DNA from: Pelomyxa schiedti | Taxonomy: Eukaryota > Evosea > Pelobiontida > Pelomyxidae | Length of the DNA: 43,888 bases | Assembly: GCA_020536535.1 (NCBI GenBank) | Contig: JAHLWZ010000150.1 | Span: 27,589-71,476 of the forward strand | Direction of reading: 5' to 3' | Shown: piece after piece, positions 22,205 to 33,440 of the stretch | Layout: every line of letters begins with the position of its first letter | How positions within the stretch are numbered: position 1 is the first letter of the stretch | Program-made: the position numbers and the translations under genes | Notes under the pieces: model-generated | The model's input: only the letters and a program-made list of their open reading frames with translations | Databases searched by the model: none | What the model was told of the DNA's origin: nothing

Positions 22205-23568
22205 ATGGCAGCGGCGGGAGGTCGACCCACAATTTCGATTGAAAGGCTCGAGGGTGACTTCATGACCTTCATGTTGGCCAATGCCGACACTTCCATGGCA
22301 AATGCACTCAGACGGTACTTTTTTTTTTTGTTTTTCCATCCCATAGTTTTTTGTGCCTTTGCACTGTTACTTTGCTGCTATTGGTACCATCGTAACACTT
22401 TTTTTTTTTTTTTTTTTTTTCCCCCGCCCGTTTAGAGTCATGATTGCTGAGGTGCCAACTATTGCCATTGATCTTGTGAACATCATCGAGAATTCATCAG
22501 TGCTTTGTGACGAATTCATCGCACACAGGTTAGGTTTGATCCCCCTTGTGAGCCGTGCGGTTGACAGGCTTCTTTACACACGAGTGAGTGGGTCGAACCT
22601 AACTCAAACTATGCGAAAGCAAACACAACCCAAATAAAATTCACACCAAATGCAAGGACTGCACGACGTGTGTGGATCACTGCCAGCTTTGCTCTGTTAC
22701 TTTTACGCTTGATGTTGAGTGCCAGGGAGACATTCCGTACCAAGTGACATCAAATGACTTGCATTCTAATCACCGCGAAGTCAGCCCTGTTCAATCGTAG
22801 AACCCTTTCACGCCTGTAGTAGTACCAGAATAATTCTCTTATAGGTTGGATACGCGTCCTGGTGCTGCGCAGGATGCAGAGCCTCCCGGTATACTGATTG
22901 TGAAGTTGAAGCGAGGGCAACGTCTGCACTTGGAGCTTGTCTTTTTGAGCTGCGATGATATCAACTAACTCTACCTAGGGCAATCGCAAAGAAGGGTACA
23001 GGAAAGGAGCACGCAAAATGGTCCCCTACCTGTTGTGTGACATATCAATTTCAACCCGATCTTCATTGGAATCACGCCCTCATTAATCAAATGACCGATC
23101 AACAACGTGAGGACCTGTGAGTACCCTCCCTTTTTCTTCTTCTCTGCCGGTATTTACCAACATTAACACCCAAACCAAGAAAAGCAAGCTGCCCCACAAA
23201 GGCATTGGGTGTTCCAAGCCAAGGTGGGTCTGAATATGGCCAACTCAACTTCGACCCTATTGAGGCAACAAATACTGACAGGCACTGCATGTTCTGTGAT
23301 GAATGCGTTCACTACTGCGACCTCATTGGCAAAGTCGGTGCTTTGAAAGTATCACAGAAGACTGACAAATTCCTTTTCACATTAGAAGTGAGCAGTCCCA
23401 ACAACAAAAATAATTTTCAGTGTAACCGTTACAACATTTGCTTTTCTTTTACAGACTACAGGGGCTCTTTCTCCCGAAGAAGTTTTACTGGCTGCTCTGC
23501 AAGTCTTGAAAAACAAACTTGAGACTGTAAAGGCCTCACTTGTTGAGAATGAATCCGGCAACTTGTAG
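22205..23568 (+). CDS. RNA polymerase II subunit RPB3, copy B
   Basis: Full-length second RPB3. It reads [24 protein letters not shown], then [33 protein letters not shown], the zinc loop [66 protein letters not shown], then [13 protein letters not shown] and finally [19 protein letters not shown]. It keeps the cysteine cluster of copy A with one difference. In the segment I compared the copies differ at roughly a third of positions, so the duplication is not recent. The joint after LHLE fits phase only with a GC-AG intron (see findings); all other joints are GT-AG. Both copies match RPB3 better than the Pol I/III subunit AC40. Confidence 0.88.
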
Positions 23569-23771
23569 ACCTTCAGTATTAGTCAGAATGCCACCATCAG
23601 CTCGGCTTAGTCTATGACCTGTGTCTGTGAAGCATCAACTCAAAAAAAAAGTAAAAAAGTAATAACTCCATGTGAACGACTAGCCACAAGAAGACAACAA
23701 AGTTTTGCAAACAATTTGGGAATCAAAAAAAAAAAAAAAAAACCTTTGAACTTGAATGTCTTTGTGCCAAC

Positions 23772-26352
23772 TTATACATGGGGTTTGCCCACATAGTACA
23801 GCCTTGAAAAACTGTGGTAGGTAAAGAACAGGAGTAAATATGAACGAAAGCGCACAGATTGACCTCAGATTCGAACCAAGAAGAGAGGTCAAATAGGGAA
23901 ATGTTACTTTCCACACAACGTCCTGAGTGCAAATATGATAGAAATATTTGCATGTCTTGTGCAAAATGAAACTCGTTGTGAGGGCCGAAAGAAGGCCTTA
24001 CTTGGCTTAAGGAAATGAGATCATGGGGGTTCAGATGGCAGAATATCAGTAACCAGATGTCAACAGGCACATTGAAGACCAAGTGCTTTGTGATCACAAA
24101 GCAATACACATCTCCAACTGGAGCTGTGGCCTGTATGCCACCATAAACGAGCAGGGAATTATTCCGCGGTACATGCACAACAGAAAAAAACTTGTAGAAT
24201 TCCCTTGGTTAGATTAGCCTAACAGTTAAGTACCTGTCGTGGGTCCAAACTTGCTGTGGTGACCAATAATCTTTTCCACTGTAGAGTATCTAAATCGAGC
24301 CTGACTGGGAAGTGAGTGGTTCACCAATGAACTTTTACGACTACAAGAACATGGAGAAAGTAGTTTCTTCTTCACAAGAGCAAGCCAGGACAAATTGGTG
24401 GCCATTTACTAAACAACCCACACCCTGGTGGCGTGCTTCCGGGCCTTCCCCAGTTGTGCTGTGGATAACCCACTCAGGGGATGGATCCTTCATTGATAGA
24501 CTCCACATATCCGTAAGATGTGCATGAGGGCCACTCGATCCTCCATATATGAAAAGCCTTTCTCTTTTTATTTTCTGTAGGATAATGTATGAGGCAGATA
24601 AATTTAAACCTGTAGCAAAAGGATGAGTGATGATATCGTGATGGAGGGACAGGAGGCACATCCTGCTGGCATCCCAACCAAATTTTGGACGTTAAATCAA
24701 ATACTGTTGGAAATTTTTATTGGGAATAATAGTTAAGATGCGAAAAAAACCGTGTAGTAATTGTGTGGGTCCCAGGGTTCTAGAGAAACCTCCAAAGAGG
24801 TATAACTTGCCTTCATAACTATACGAATAATTAAGTGCAAGCAAATCAAGGGGGCAAACCAAGAAAGTGAGGCACCGTAACACATCCCCGGAAATGAGGG
24901 TCCCACTGAACCTGCGCTCTCCCACAAAATGTGCCAGAGACCAGTATTTACATCCAACATGGAGAGGCAATGGGTACATGTACACTGAGAATCAGGGGAG
25001 GCAGCCCAGTGGGGGCACATTCCTCCAAAAAGATAAAGCTTGTTTTCAATTGAGCACTGAGCTGCAAAGTGCCATTCGATAGCTCTGCTCACGTGGAGGT
25101 CATCACGAAGTAATTGGCGTACATTCGCTCCCAGTGGGTCTGTCCACGCACCCTCCTGAGGAGGTTGTTTTGTCCAGTGATAAACAAGCGGGGTGCTCCA
25201 ATTGCGTGTGTGCAATTCGAATCTGGCCACGTCACTATGAAGCCCAGAGCTATCTCGCCCTCCGATAATGTACATTGTATCCCTATAAAATCCGCAGGTG
25301 TGCCCGTAACTGAATTATTAATTAAGTGCACTTAGATCTTGGCTGATATGGAGTTTCCAACCTGGGTCTCAGTTGGTGCAGACATAACGGTTCCCAGAAA
25401 TACTCTTCCTGTGCATTCTTTGCACACTGAGAACTGATTTCCAAAGCCGTTTCCTTTGCAATTTCTGCCACATTTAGGGTTGAAGAATTTGGTGGAGATT
25501 GGCATGGCTGTGTGGAGGTCACAGATGGCTGGCCAAAGAGTTTAGAAACAAGCTCCGCAATATCTGCAAATAACCCTTGGTCACTGTAAGTATGAGAGAC
25601 TCTTTCTGTGATGAGTATTCTTACCCCGAGTAGGGGCAGGTACAGGTGCACTGGAATGTATCTGGAGTAGCTGAAGGATACAATCTGACAGCTGTTTAAC
25701 ACCGCGATCAGTTCGCACTTCAATAAAGTAGTAAGCGCTAATCGTACGTGCAACCTAGGAGAATATTATTACATGCGGAAATTTTATAGGATGATACTGC
25801 AATAGCTGTTGCATAGTAAGTAGACTGGTAGTAGTAATTCGAGTAGAAATTTTCTGGAACAAGACCAACCAGAATTATCTTTCGGGCTACGTTTCGTGTG
25901 AGATCAATGGACACCTTGAGGAGTAAATAATAAAGAGCGTAAGAAAATAAATTACCAAACGGGCCTGCTCTAGGCTTCGGTCAGAGGAAACATCGAAGCA
26001 CACCAACAAAACTGCGAACCCAGGCGCTTGTCTGTATACAGCATAGGCCTCGAGACCTCGAAATAAACAAACGCAGTAAGTAAGTATGAGTAGAGAACTG
26101 GCACCTACCGACCAGTGAATAAGCTGAGAGATGTGAGTTGGAAAAGAGATCCTGCGACGTTGCATTCGTGGTAGTGTTTCGTCTGTTACTAATTTCTTCA
26201 TTGACAGCAGTTCCCGGATCGACTCGCACAAGTTGAGCAATTAGCCTCTCCTGTTGGCAGAGTTTAGAATTGTGGACCCACAACCAAGACTGACAGCAAA
26301 CCCTTTCGGCCCTTGCCACCCCCACAACCGCCACCCGGAATCCTTCACTCAT
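23772..26352 (-). CDS. Pseudo-Ras GTPase / kelch / F-box fusion protein
   Basis: One gene of about a dozen exons, roughly 650-700 residues. Residues 1-190 follow the Ras fold: MSEGFRVAVVGVARAERERL (P-loop position), SLVGLEAYAVYRQAPGFAVL and LVCFDVSSDRSLEQARL (switch II and strand 4), RKIILVGLVPENF (strand 5), ISAYYFIEVRTDRGVKQLSD (last strand and helix). A linker leads in phase to kelch blades: YGHTCGFYRDTMYIIGG, WHFAAQCSIENKLYLFGG, YEGKLYLFGG, ERLFIYGG, a degenerate blade and NNSLLVYGG. The C-terminus is an F-box split by a 46-nt intron: VPVDIWLLIFCHLNPHDLIS, then SQ joined to TCKYFYHICTQDVVWK. The F-box would bind SKP1; the kelch propeller would bind a substrate. The Ras part lacks all nucleotide-binding motifs. 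Confidence 0.8.
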
Positions 26353-27017
26353 CCTTCTGCCCCAAAAAAAACCTCCTTCCTTTCTCCAATCAGATTCCAC
26401 ACCCGTCGGACGGGTGAGAGTAAGGGAATCCCACTCGCAACAGTCTCAGAGCGGAATCTATAGAATTAGGACTTCCAGCTCTGTTGGGAGTGCCGCACAC
26501 ATAAACCCGACTACCGCAAGCTCGAATCTAATTGTGGGACTTAATTTGGTGCTCGAGTACAGTAAAAGGAGTTTTGTGTGGGTATTTATGTTGGTTTATT
26601 GAGTTACACAAAGACACTCATGTTACTGTGGCCGTTCTTTTAAAACATTTATCAAACTAGTGGAGAGGTATAAGTAAAACGTAGGCAGTGTGTAATAAGG
26701 TGGGGAGCATACCACATTTTTATATCAGTGCTTGTGTTGCTGCTTGGTTTGCTCCAATAGAGTTTGAACAACTCCAGGGGAGAATTCCGCACACAACGAA
26801 GAATACATGTCACAACAATAATGTTCAGATACAAACGTCTGTTGAACCTCCATCACTTTTGTTTTTACTTGGACCTATTTCTTCAGGGTGAGAGAGCTAA
26901 AATCGGGAGAAGCATGTTTACATTGTGTTCTTGTCCTCCCTCATACCACCACATGAGAATAATCTCTTCAAATCGTAGTAGAATCTGCATTCCTATTAAT
27001 ATCGAGTGCACTTGAAG
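26353..27017. other. 665-bp spacer, no gene seen
   Basis: Between two co-oriented F-box genes. It must hold the promoter of the kelch/F-box gene and the 3' end of the ankyrin/F-box gene. Open frames on either strand are short, lack good starts and show no family signal. Confidence 0.6.
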
Positions 27018-30000
27018 TCAAAAATCTACCGCTGTGTACACATTCCCTGGAGCAGAGGCAATCCACATGTTGTCACTTGTTGGATTCTCAATTTCATAGC
27101 TCACACCGCCAAGCAAGACTTGTTGTGTAACGCCAGGATCACACTTATGTACCCGAGCTATGGAATTTAAATCGCCACTGCTTGGTTTCCATGAACCGGG
27201 ATTGGTTAGGATGGCTTGTGGTGGGCTGGTTGAAAGCACGGCATAGTATATTTGGGGAGGTGATGCTGAATCAGGTGAGAGAATTGTTACATGCATCTTC
27301 TAGGTGTGAAGTTAGTTTTTTTCTTAGTCATTATTTGGGATGTGTACATCGAGCCAAGATCTCCATTTTGAGAAATGGTTAATAACTGCCAGTCTCCAAT
27401 CACTAGTAGTGTAAGACTGATTAGGAAAAGGTTTTTCACACACAAATCGGGATTTGAAGCACATAATGGTTGCAAGTGGGGAACAAATCTGGAAAATGGT
27501 GACAAATAAGGACAAAAGGAAGAAAAACGAACTTTGAATATTGAGAGCACTTTTGTGAGGTGTTGTACCAGTGTTTGCAAGTCATTGCGCAGACATTGAC
27601 TTCTTTCACTGAGAGATATCTTCGAAGGTTTTGTCAGGATGATTTGGGGGAATGGAAGGCAACTTGAAAACTATCCTTAAAATATTTACAGGTAAACATT
27701 GTACATGCTGAGAATTTTCATTTGAAGTATTACCCCCAGCAGCTGCAAGTAAGTGGCTGGTTGTGGAAAAAGGAGGTGTGTGATTTGTTGCAACCTAAAG
27801 CTTTAGTTCAAAAAAAGGAGGGCTTTCCAACAAGCAATTTTTTTTTTAGAAATGAGTAGGGATTAACCTTGAAGGGTGTGGCATAGGGATACCACATGCT
27901 GGGTTGTTTTGGGTCCAGTCCAACGTGAAGTAAACTGCTCACAGCAGAGTCAAAACCATGGGCCGCTAGATGCAATAGTGAATATTTTGCTCCAGGAGTG
28001 TTGAGATCCACTCCCGGAATCGAAATTGTATGTGCAAACAACTGTGGACAAAACATTAACAGATGCAATAAAGTCCATCCACTTGTGGTGGCAGCACTCA
28101 AAGTACCACGAAGGTGATTGGCATATGCGGCGGCAGCAGAAGCCGCAGCAGCCTGACCTGCCTCAGCTGCCGCTTTCACAGAAAGGTCATACTTGCTGAT
28201 AGCAGCTATGAAGTCCCGTACAAGCACAAAGTCCCCAGTGGCCATGGCCCAATAAAGGGCATTTCTTCCAGCCCGGTCTCTCATCGCCACATCAATGCCA
28301 TTGCATGACAACATGAAGCGCACGACTTCACTGTTTTTGTTTTTGACTGCCATAATCAAGGGTGTCTCCCCGTCATACGAGCAACTGGCATTGATGTTTG
28401 CACCAAGGGAAATTATATCCCTTGCCACTGTGGCTGATTTAGCATAATGCAGTGGTGTTTTCCCCCACTGGTCCAGCCGTGTTGCGTCACAACGTGTGCG
28501 TGCGGCACTGTTTACAATCATATCCAGAACATCTGTCATATTATTTTCAACCAGGGAAAAAAGCAAGTCCGTGATATTGGATCCAAGGGAGATCAACTTG
28601 GGGATAATGTTAAAATGTTTACTGTGCATTGCAATTAATGCGGCCGCTTCCAAGAAAATTGGATGAAGTACTTCCGGGTGCTCAAGGAGTAAATCCACAA
28701 TGTGGTAGGAAGAGGGAGAATTTAGTCGCCAGACGGCAAGTTGTAATGCGGTTTCGGCATCCTCAGCCAAAGTATTAGGCCTCACAGTTGGTGCTGAAAG
28801 CAAAATTTTGACGGCATTTTCGTCATAATTTCGCACTGCATGATGGAGAGGGGTAAAGTTATGGCACAATAAATTTGGGTCAAGCCGATCACACTGGAGC
28901 AGAACCTGCATGGTGGAGTAGTTGTGCCATTTAACTGCAATATGCAAAATGGACTCCCCCACAGTGGAGAGGATATTTGGGTCAATTGACGGTGTCTCAA
29001 GTCCGACTTTAATAAACTCGGTAGCAAGAGGATCATTTAGCGATGCTAAAGCGTGGAAGATGGTAAACCCAAGAGAACTTTGCACAGTAACCGAAGCTGG
29101 GTAACGTTGACATAGGATCTGGAAGTGCGGAAGGGATCTAGCGTATATGTATGTATAATGTGCAACACAGCGACCTCTTGTGTCGCGGTTGCAGAGTACT
29201 TGTTTTGCTCCATGTGATATAAGTGCATCAAGGCACTCTACATTCCCGGCCTGTGGAGCGAATTAACATAGAATCACACACAAAGACTGCTCACAAGGAT
29301 GGCTAGATGACCAACATTCAAAAAGGAGTGATTTTGAACAGGAGGTATATCCTGCGTAGAATCTCTGTTACAATAAAAATAGAAGAAAAGGTACTAACAG
29401 AAGTAGCCGATCGGTCCAAGAGTAGTTTAAGCATCTCTAAGTTACCCGTGAGGCAAGCAAGGTGAATGGGTGTGTTCCCCTTGTCATCTGGATCCAATAC
29501 TGATTGAGGGGTTGCCTTGACGCTTGCAACGGGAATATTCCCCGTGAAAGCTGCAGAAAATAACTGTGGTAGGTTTAGATTGATAACCACACACTGTATT
29601 TTGACTTTTAGTTATTATACGTGGGATTATACGTTAGGTGCAGTGTTCTTCATGGGAGAGTAGGAACCCTTGGGACCCGAGTAAACAAGGCCCTCAGAAA
29701 GTAGTTTGTGAAAATAAGACATCTCCATGGCATGAACAGCCACAACCTCAATTGGAACCAGTGACCTTTTTAGTCTCTGTAGTATAAAACTGGGAAAAAA
29801 ACCATATTTAGTCTGGGGAAAAAGAGACTATGGGCAGGAATACTTTAATCTGGCTTTCAGAAGTTCAATCACTGATGTAGTGCTGGCTTGTGAATTTGAC
29901 GATTTGGGCAGTGAATTGATCACTTGCAACACCTCCCCAAATGAGCTTCCATTGATGGAAAGGGAAGGAAAAATCATACAATTTGGACAGATTTTGGTAA

Positions 30001-31122
30001 ATCTTTCAGTGGATCAGCATCCTTGGCCAGAAGGGGGTGATTTTCGCGTGCTTCATTAGAAGCTAACTGGGAAAATTCCGTCATGGCCTGTCCCCAAGGA
30101 GAAAAGTCTTTGATATCTGCTACTTCAACACAGGACCTAGCTTCACCCTCAACGGGACTGGTTTCAGTGGACTTGGTCTTGTCATGTTCCAACCAAGATT
30201 GCCGTAGGATATTGCAGGAGGCGGTGATTTCCGCCAGGAGCTTGTTCAAATCAGTTATGGGTGCACTCACAACAGCATGCGCGCTCTTGACTCCGGTTCC
30301 GCCGGGCACAGCCGAGCCGCTGGGGTTCGGCGAAGACGACGTCGACGCGGAGGAAGCCGCCGGGGGGTTCTTCTGGGCTCCCTTTGAAAACGCGGCGGCG
30401 GCGTTGGCGAACATCGTAGCCATGTTGAGCACGCTGCCGGTCCGCTTGTGCTCTGATTTGGGAGGCGGCTGGGGCGTCGGCTGCGGAGTCGGCTCGGCGG
30501 GCTTCTCGATGTTCATGCTCGATATCAGCTGGTTGATGTTGGTGCTCCTTCTCCTCGCGTGCCTCGATGTCGGGGCATCTGCCCCGGTCGTGCCGGTTGG
30601 CGTCGAAGCGGTCGCCGTGGGGGTGGGGGAGGGCGGCCGGGCTGCCGGGTTCGCGATTGTGGGTGTGGTGGTGGTGCTGGCCTGAGGAAAAGTCGAAGGC
30701 GAGGGGGTAGAGGAAGAGGGAGAGGGGTTATTATTATTAGACGAGGGAGTGGCGAATTTGCTAAACAGGGTGTCGAACTTGGCACTCCTTCGTCTCGAGG
30801 CCGAGCCGCTCGATCCCAGGGAAGCGAGGCTCCCGTCCCCCGAGTCTGCGCTCGAGTTGGATGTCGACGACGACGCGGTGGTGGCCGACGCCGACGCGGA
30901 CGCCGAGGCACTTATGGGATTGGCGGTGCCGACGGGGCTGATGCGGCGCGTGTGGTGGTGGTGCTTGTGCTCCTGCGACGCCGAGGACGCGGTGGGGAGC
31001 GGCGGCGTGAGTGCAGGCGACGACGAGGCGGCGGAGGGGGACGGCGCGACGACGGCAGCGGGGCCGCGCACGACCGCAACGCCCCCCTGCGATCTGCGGC
31101 TGCTACCTTCTCGGAACGACAT
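27018..31122 (-). CDS. Disordered / ankyrin-repeat / F-box protein
   Basis: One large gene, about 1200 residues. Exon 1 (31122-29975) gives 380 residues rich in Ser, Pro, Ala and Thr, ending in a charged helical stretch (ASNEARENHPLLAKDADPLK). Two phase-matched exons add helices (VIELLKARL, ILQRLKRSLVPIEVVAVHAM). A 39-nt intron after NTAPN joins to the ankyrin region: GNTPIHLACLTGNLEMLKLL, ESILHIAVKWHNYSTMQVLL, FTPLHHAVRNYDENAVKILL, GKTPLHYAKSATVARDIISL, ETPLIMAVKNKNSEVVRFML, YSLLHLAAHGFDSAVSSLL. Then an F-box split by an intron: LPVNILRIVFK joined to YLSVKEVNVCAMTCKHWYNT. About 150 further residues end at VYTAVDF. Likely an SCF substrate receptor. Confidence 0.75.
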
Positions 31123-31339
31123 TTTGTATGGAATAAAACTTATTGGTTAATCTGGGTGTTTATCTGCGCGTCTGTTGGTATTACTCTATCCAGAAGCGGT
31201 GCACCGCGCGAACCTTTCGCCATCTATTTGGATAACGCTGTTCCCATTCTTCACATTCACGACCACAACTCGAAAAGTCCCCCTTTTGTTGTTTTTGTTC
31301 CATTCTCCAGTTTCACCCCACTCTATCAGTCCCATTTTG

Positions 31340-31950
31340 TCACGTCGAAGTCGTCCTGGCTACTGCCTCGCGGAGTGCGCCCAAGTCCACGGGCGTGTTG
31401 ATCTCCTCGGGGCTCTCGTAGTGGGTGATGGTGCCGCCGCCGTCCACGACGATGGCTGCCCTGGCCGACACCCTGAGGTCCTCGACCAACAGCCCGTAGC
31501 GAGTGATCATGCCGCACTTGAGGTAGTCGGAGCACAGCTCGACGTTGCTTATCTTGTGCTCCTCCTGGTACCTCTTCTGCGCAAATGGCAAATCCGCGCT
31601 GCGTTGTGTGAGTCTGACACTATTATGGTATATTCCATCCACTCTCTTGCATTTATGTTTATTATTAGCTTCTCACACTAATATTTACACAACTCAAACC
31701 TTACTACAGCAACGTGAACTTTGTCCTTGGGCCACTCCTTTGCCATGTTGTCAAGCTCCACAGTCTGGTTCTTGCAAACGGCAGTATCCAAAGACGGCAC
31801 CGCGTAGATCACACAGCACTTCCCCTCAACAGGCAGAGTCACAGGTGACAACCCAGGATCAACCAAACCACCCACGCTCGGCGCACGCCCTCCTAATGCG
31901 ATATCTGGGGCTGCCGCCACACTCACCTTCTTGCCATTGAATGTCTTCAT
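31340..31950 (-). CDS. Tpx-type thiol peroxidase (atypical peroxiredoxin)
   Basis: Two exons, joined after HVAVV by a GT-AG intron (AG plus C forms the Ser of SADLPF); 169 residues. Family features: an N-terminal beta hairpin (FNGKKVSV), the peroxidatic site PSLDTAVC with Cys59, SADLPFAQKR, and the closing RAAIVVDGGGTITH. These are the hallmarks of bacterial Tpx (p20), which reduces hydroperoxides. In Tpx the resolving cysteine follows LPFAQ-RF; here that position is Gln95 (RYQEEH). Cys106 and Cys112 (ELCSDYLKCG) and a CC pair at 45-46 are other candidates. No targeting peptide is seen, so it is likely cytosolic. Confidence 0.88.
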
Positions 31951-32200
31951 TTGTTTGAAAGGAATTGAATGACTTGCTGTTTGTTCTTTCTATCTACTTC
32001 ACTCTTTTTTCTAGTGGACAAATGGACACCTTTATGGAGGCATGAGGTTGTTCAGGCTTAGTGGTGGTTGTTGTGTTTGTTCAAAAGGCAAAGAAAGGCC
32101 AAAAGAAATATGTATTAGTGGTCTATGAACAAAGCCAAAATCCAAAATTACTCCTCCATAAACGAAGGGGTGTGGCTTGCAAAAAGGTGCCTAGAATCCT

Positions 32201-33440
32201 CTAGGACAAAGACAGTGCCGCACTCGAATTGGCCACAGCTCTAAGTATGCTGTTGTGGAGCTCATGAGGCTCCAAAGAGGAAGGAGCTTGCTCAGCCTTC
32301 AGGGCTAGTGGGGACAACAACAGAGAAGGGGAGCCGGATGGTGGCGTATCGTTTGGTGAAGATGTAGCTGGTGGGTTGGTATTGAGGGGCGTGGGGACTG
32401 AGCTAGTGCAGTGAGGAGTGGGTGATGCCGGGACTGTAGTTGGAATTACATTTAGTGTACTGTTGACACCTGACGGGTAATTCAAAACATTCTCAATACT
32501 ATTCGTGCGTCTCTTGGCTTCCTTTTCTTGTCTAAGTCGTTTAGAAAACTGGAGACCACATGCATTGCATAATCTGGGATGCTGTTAGGATAAATAAGAG
32601 TGGGAGTGATCCCGTACGTGTTTGGCCCATCTTTTCCGCGTCTCCACTCAGGTGTATTGGAGGTTCCACACTCGGCACATTGCAGTGGCTTTTTTACTGG
32701 AGGACGACCTCTCTTTCTTCTCATAGGTCCGCATTTCTCATCCAGAGGCACTTGTTGCAAAGACATGGAAGCGGGTGACAGAGATGGTGCAGAATCCGAA
32801 GCCGCTTCTGTTGCACTGGCACCCAATGCAAGGAAGGGAGTCACAAGGGGCCCATACTGTGTGCGTGGCATTGCAGTCCTGCGAGAATGACCACCGCCAT
32901 TAATAGTGGATGACGCGGATCCTTGAGGGAGGGTCGACGGAGGTGGTGGAGGAATAGTGACGGGATTTTCTTCTTCCTCCTCGGGGCTGTTGGCAGGAGG
33001 CTGAGTTGCATTTAGCAAGAACTCGGTGCAAAACTCTCGACCATAGACGTTAGCGGCCGGGGTGCGTGATTGCGTTTCCTATGGTTGTGTAAGGAAATTA
33101 TGAGAGAATAAGCGACACCAACCGCACTCAGGTGCATGTGACCCCCCACAAGAGTAGCAGCTTTAAGCTCACGGATCTCGGCAACAAGTCTTATAGCTAG
33201 CATCTCAGTCATTTCCAATTCAGTCGAGGTAATAGGTCTAATTTGTCCTTCCTTGGCAATACGCAAAACGACCTCGGCAATGGGTGTGATCTACGTGACA
33301 TGACAAGTTAGCAGGGTGTTTTTGCTAGTGTTAATTACATGGAGGAAAAAAACAAAACACGACACAACATGCCAAGGTGTCAAAAAGTTAAGATGCCAAA
33401 CGAATACCATTTTGGTCCACGTGTCTTGCTGCGCCCACAT
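32201..33440 (-). CDS. GATA-type zinc-finger transcription factor with AT-hook-like motif
   Basis: Four exons. Exon 1 is tiny: MWAQQDTWTKM, from 33440 to 33408; the 117-nt intron joins it to ITPIAEVVLRIAKEGQIRP. Exon 2 has a helical segment (TEMLAIRLVAEIRELKAA) and joins over a 45-nt intron to ETQSRTPAAN. The DNA-binding region is basic RRKRGRPPVKKP (AT-hook-like) followed by CAECGTSNTPEWRRGKDGPN, then after an intron within the zinc loop TLCNACGLQFSKRL. The finger is C-x2-C-x18-C-x2-C; the 18-residue loop is the spacing common in plant GATA factors, animals mostly having 17. Both flanks are Ser/Pro-rich and disordered. Exon 1 is the least certain part. Confidence 0.88.

Noticed and set aside
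27018-27580. A separate small gene (proteasome-assembly-chaperone-like) at the end of the ankyrin gene
   Set aside because: No real match, no ATG in position, and the exons join in phase to the F-box exon upstream.
29318-29630. Start of an independent ankyrin gene at 29590
   Set aside because: The frame begins with GTG after an acceptor-like ATACAG and joins in phase to the exon ending NTAPN, so it is internal.
30559-31401. 280-codon plus-strand Gly/Arg-rich frame
   Set aside because: Antisense of the GC-rich, Ser/Pro/Ala-rich first exon of the ankyrin/F-box gene; no family signal and it runs into the Tpx gene.
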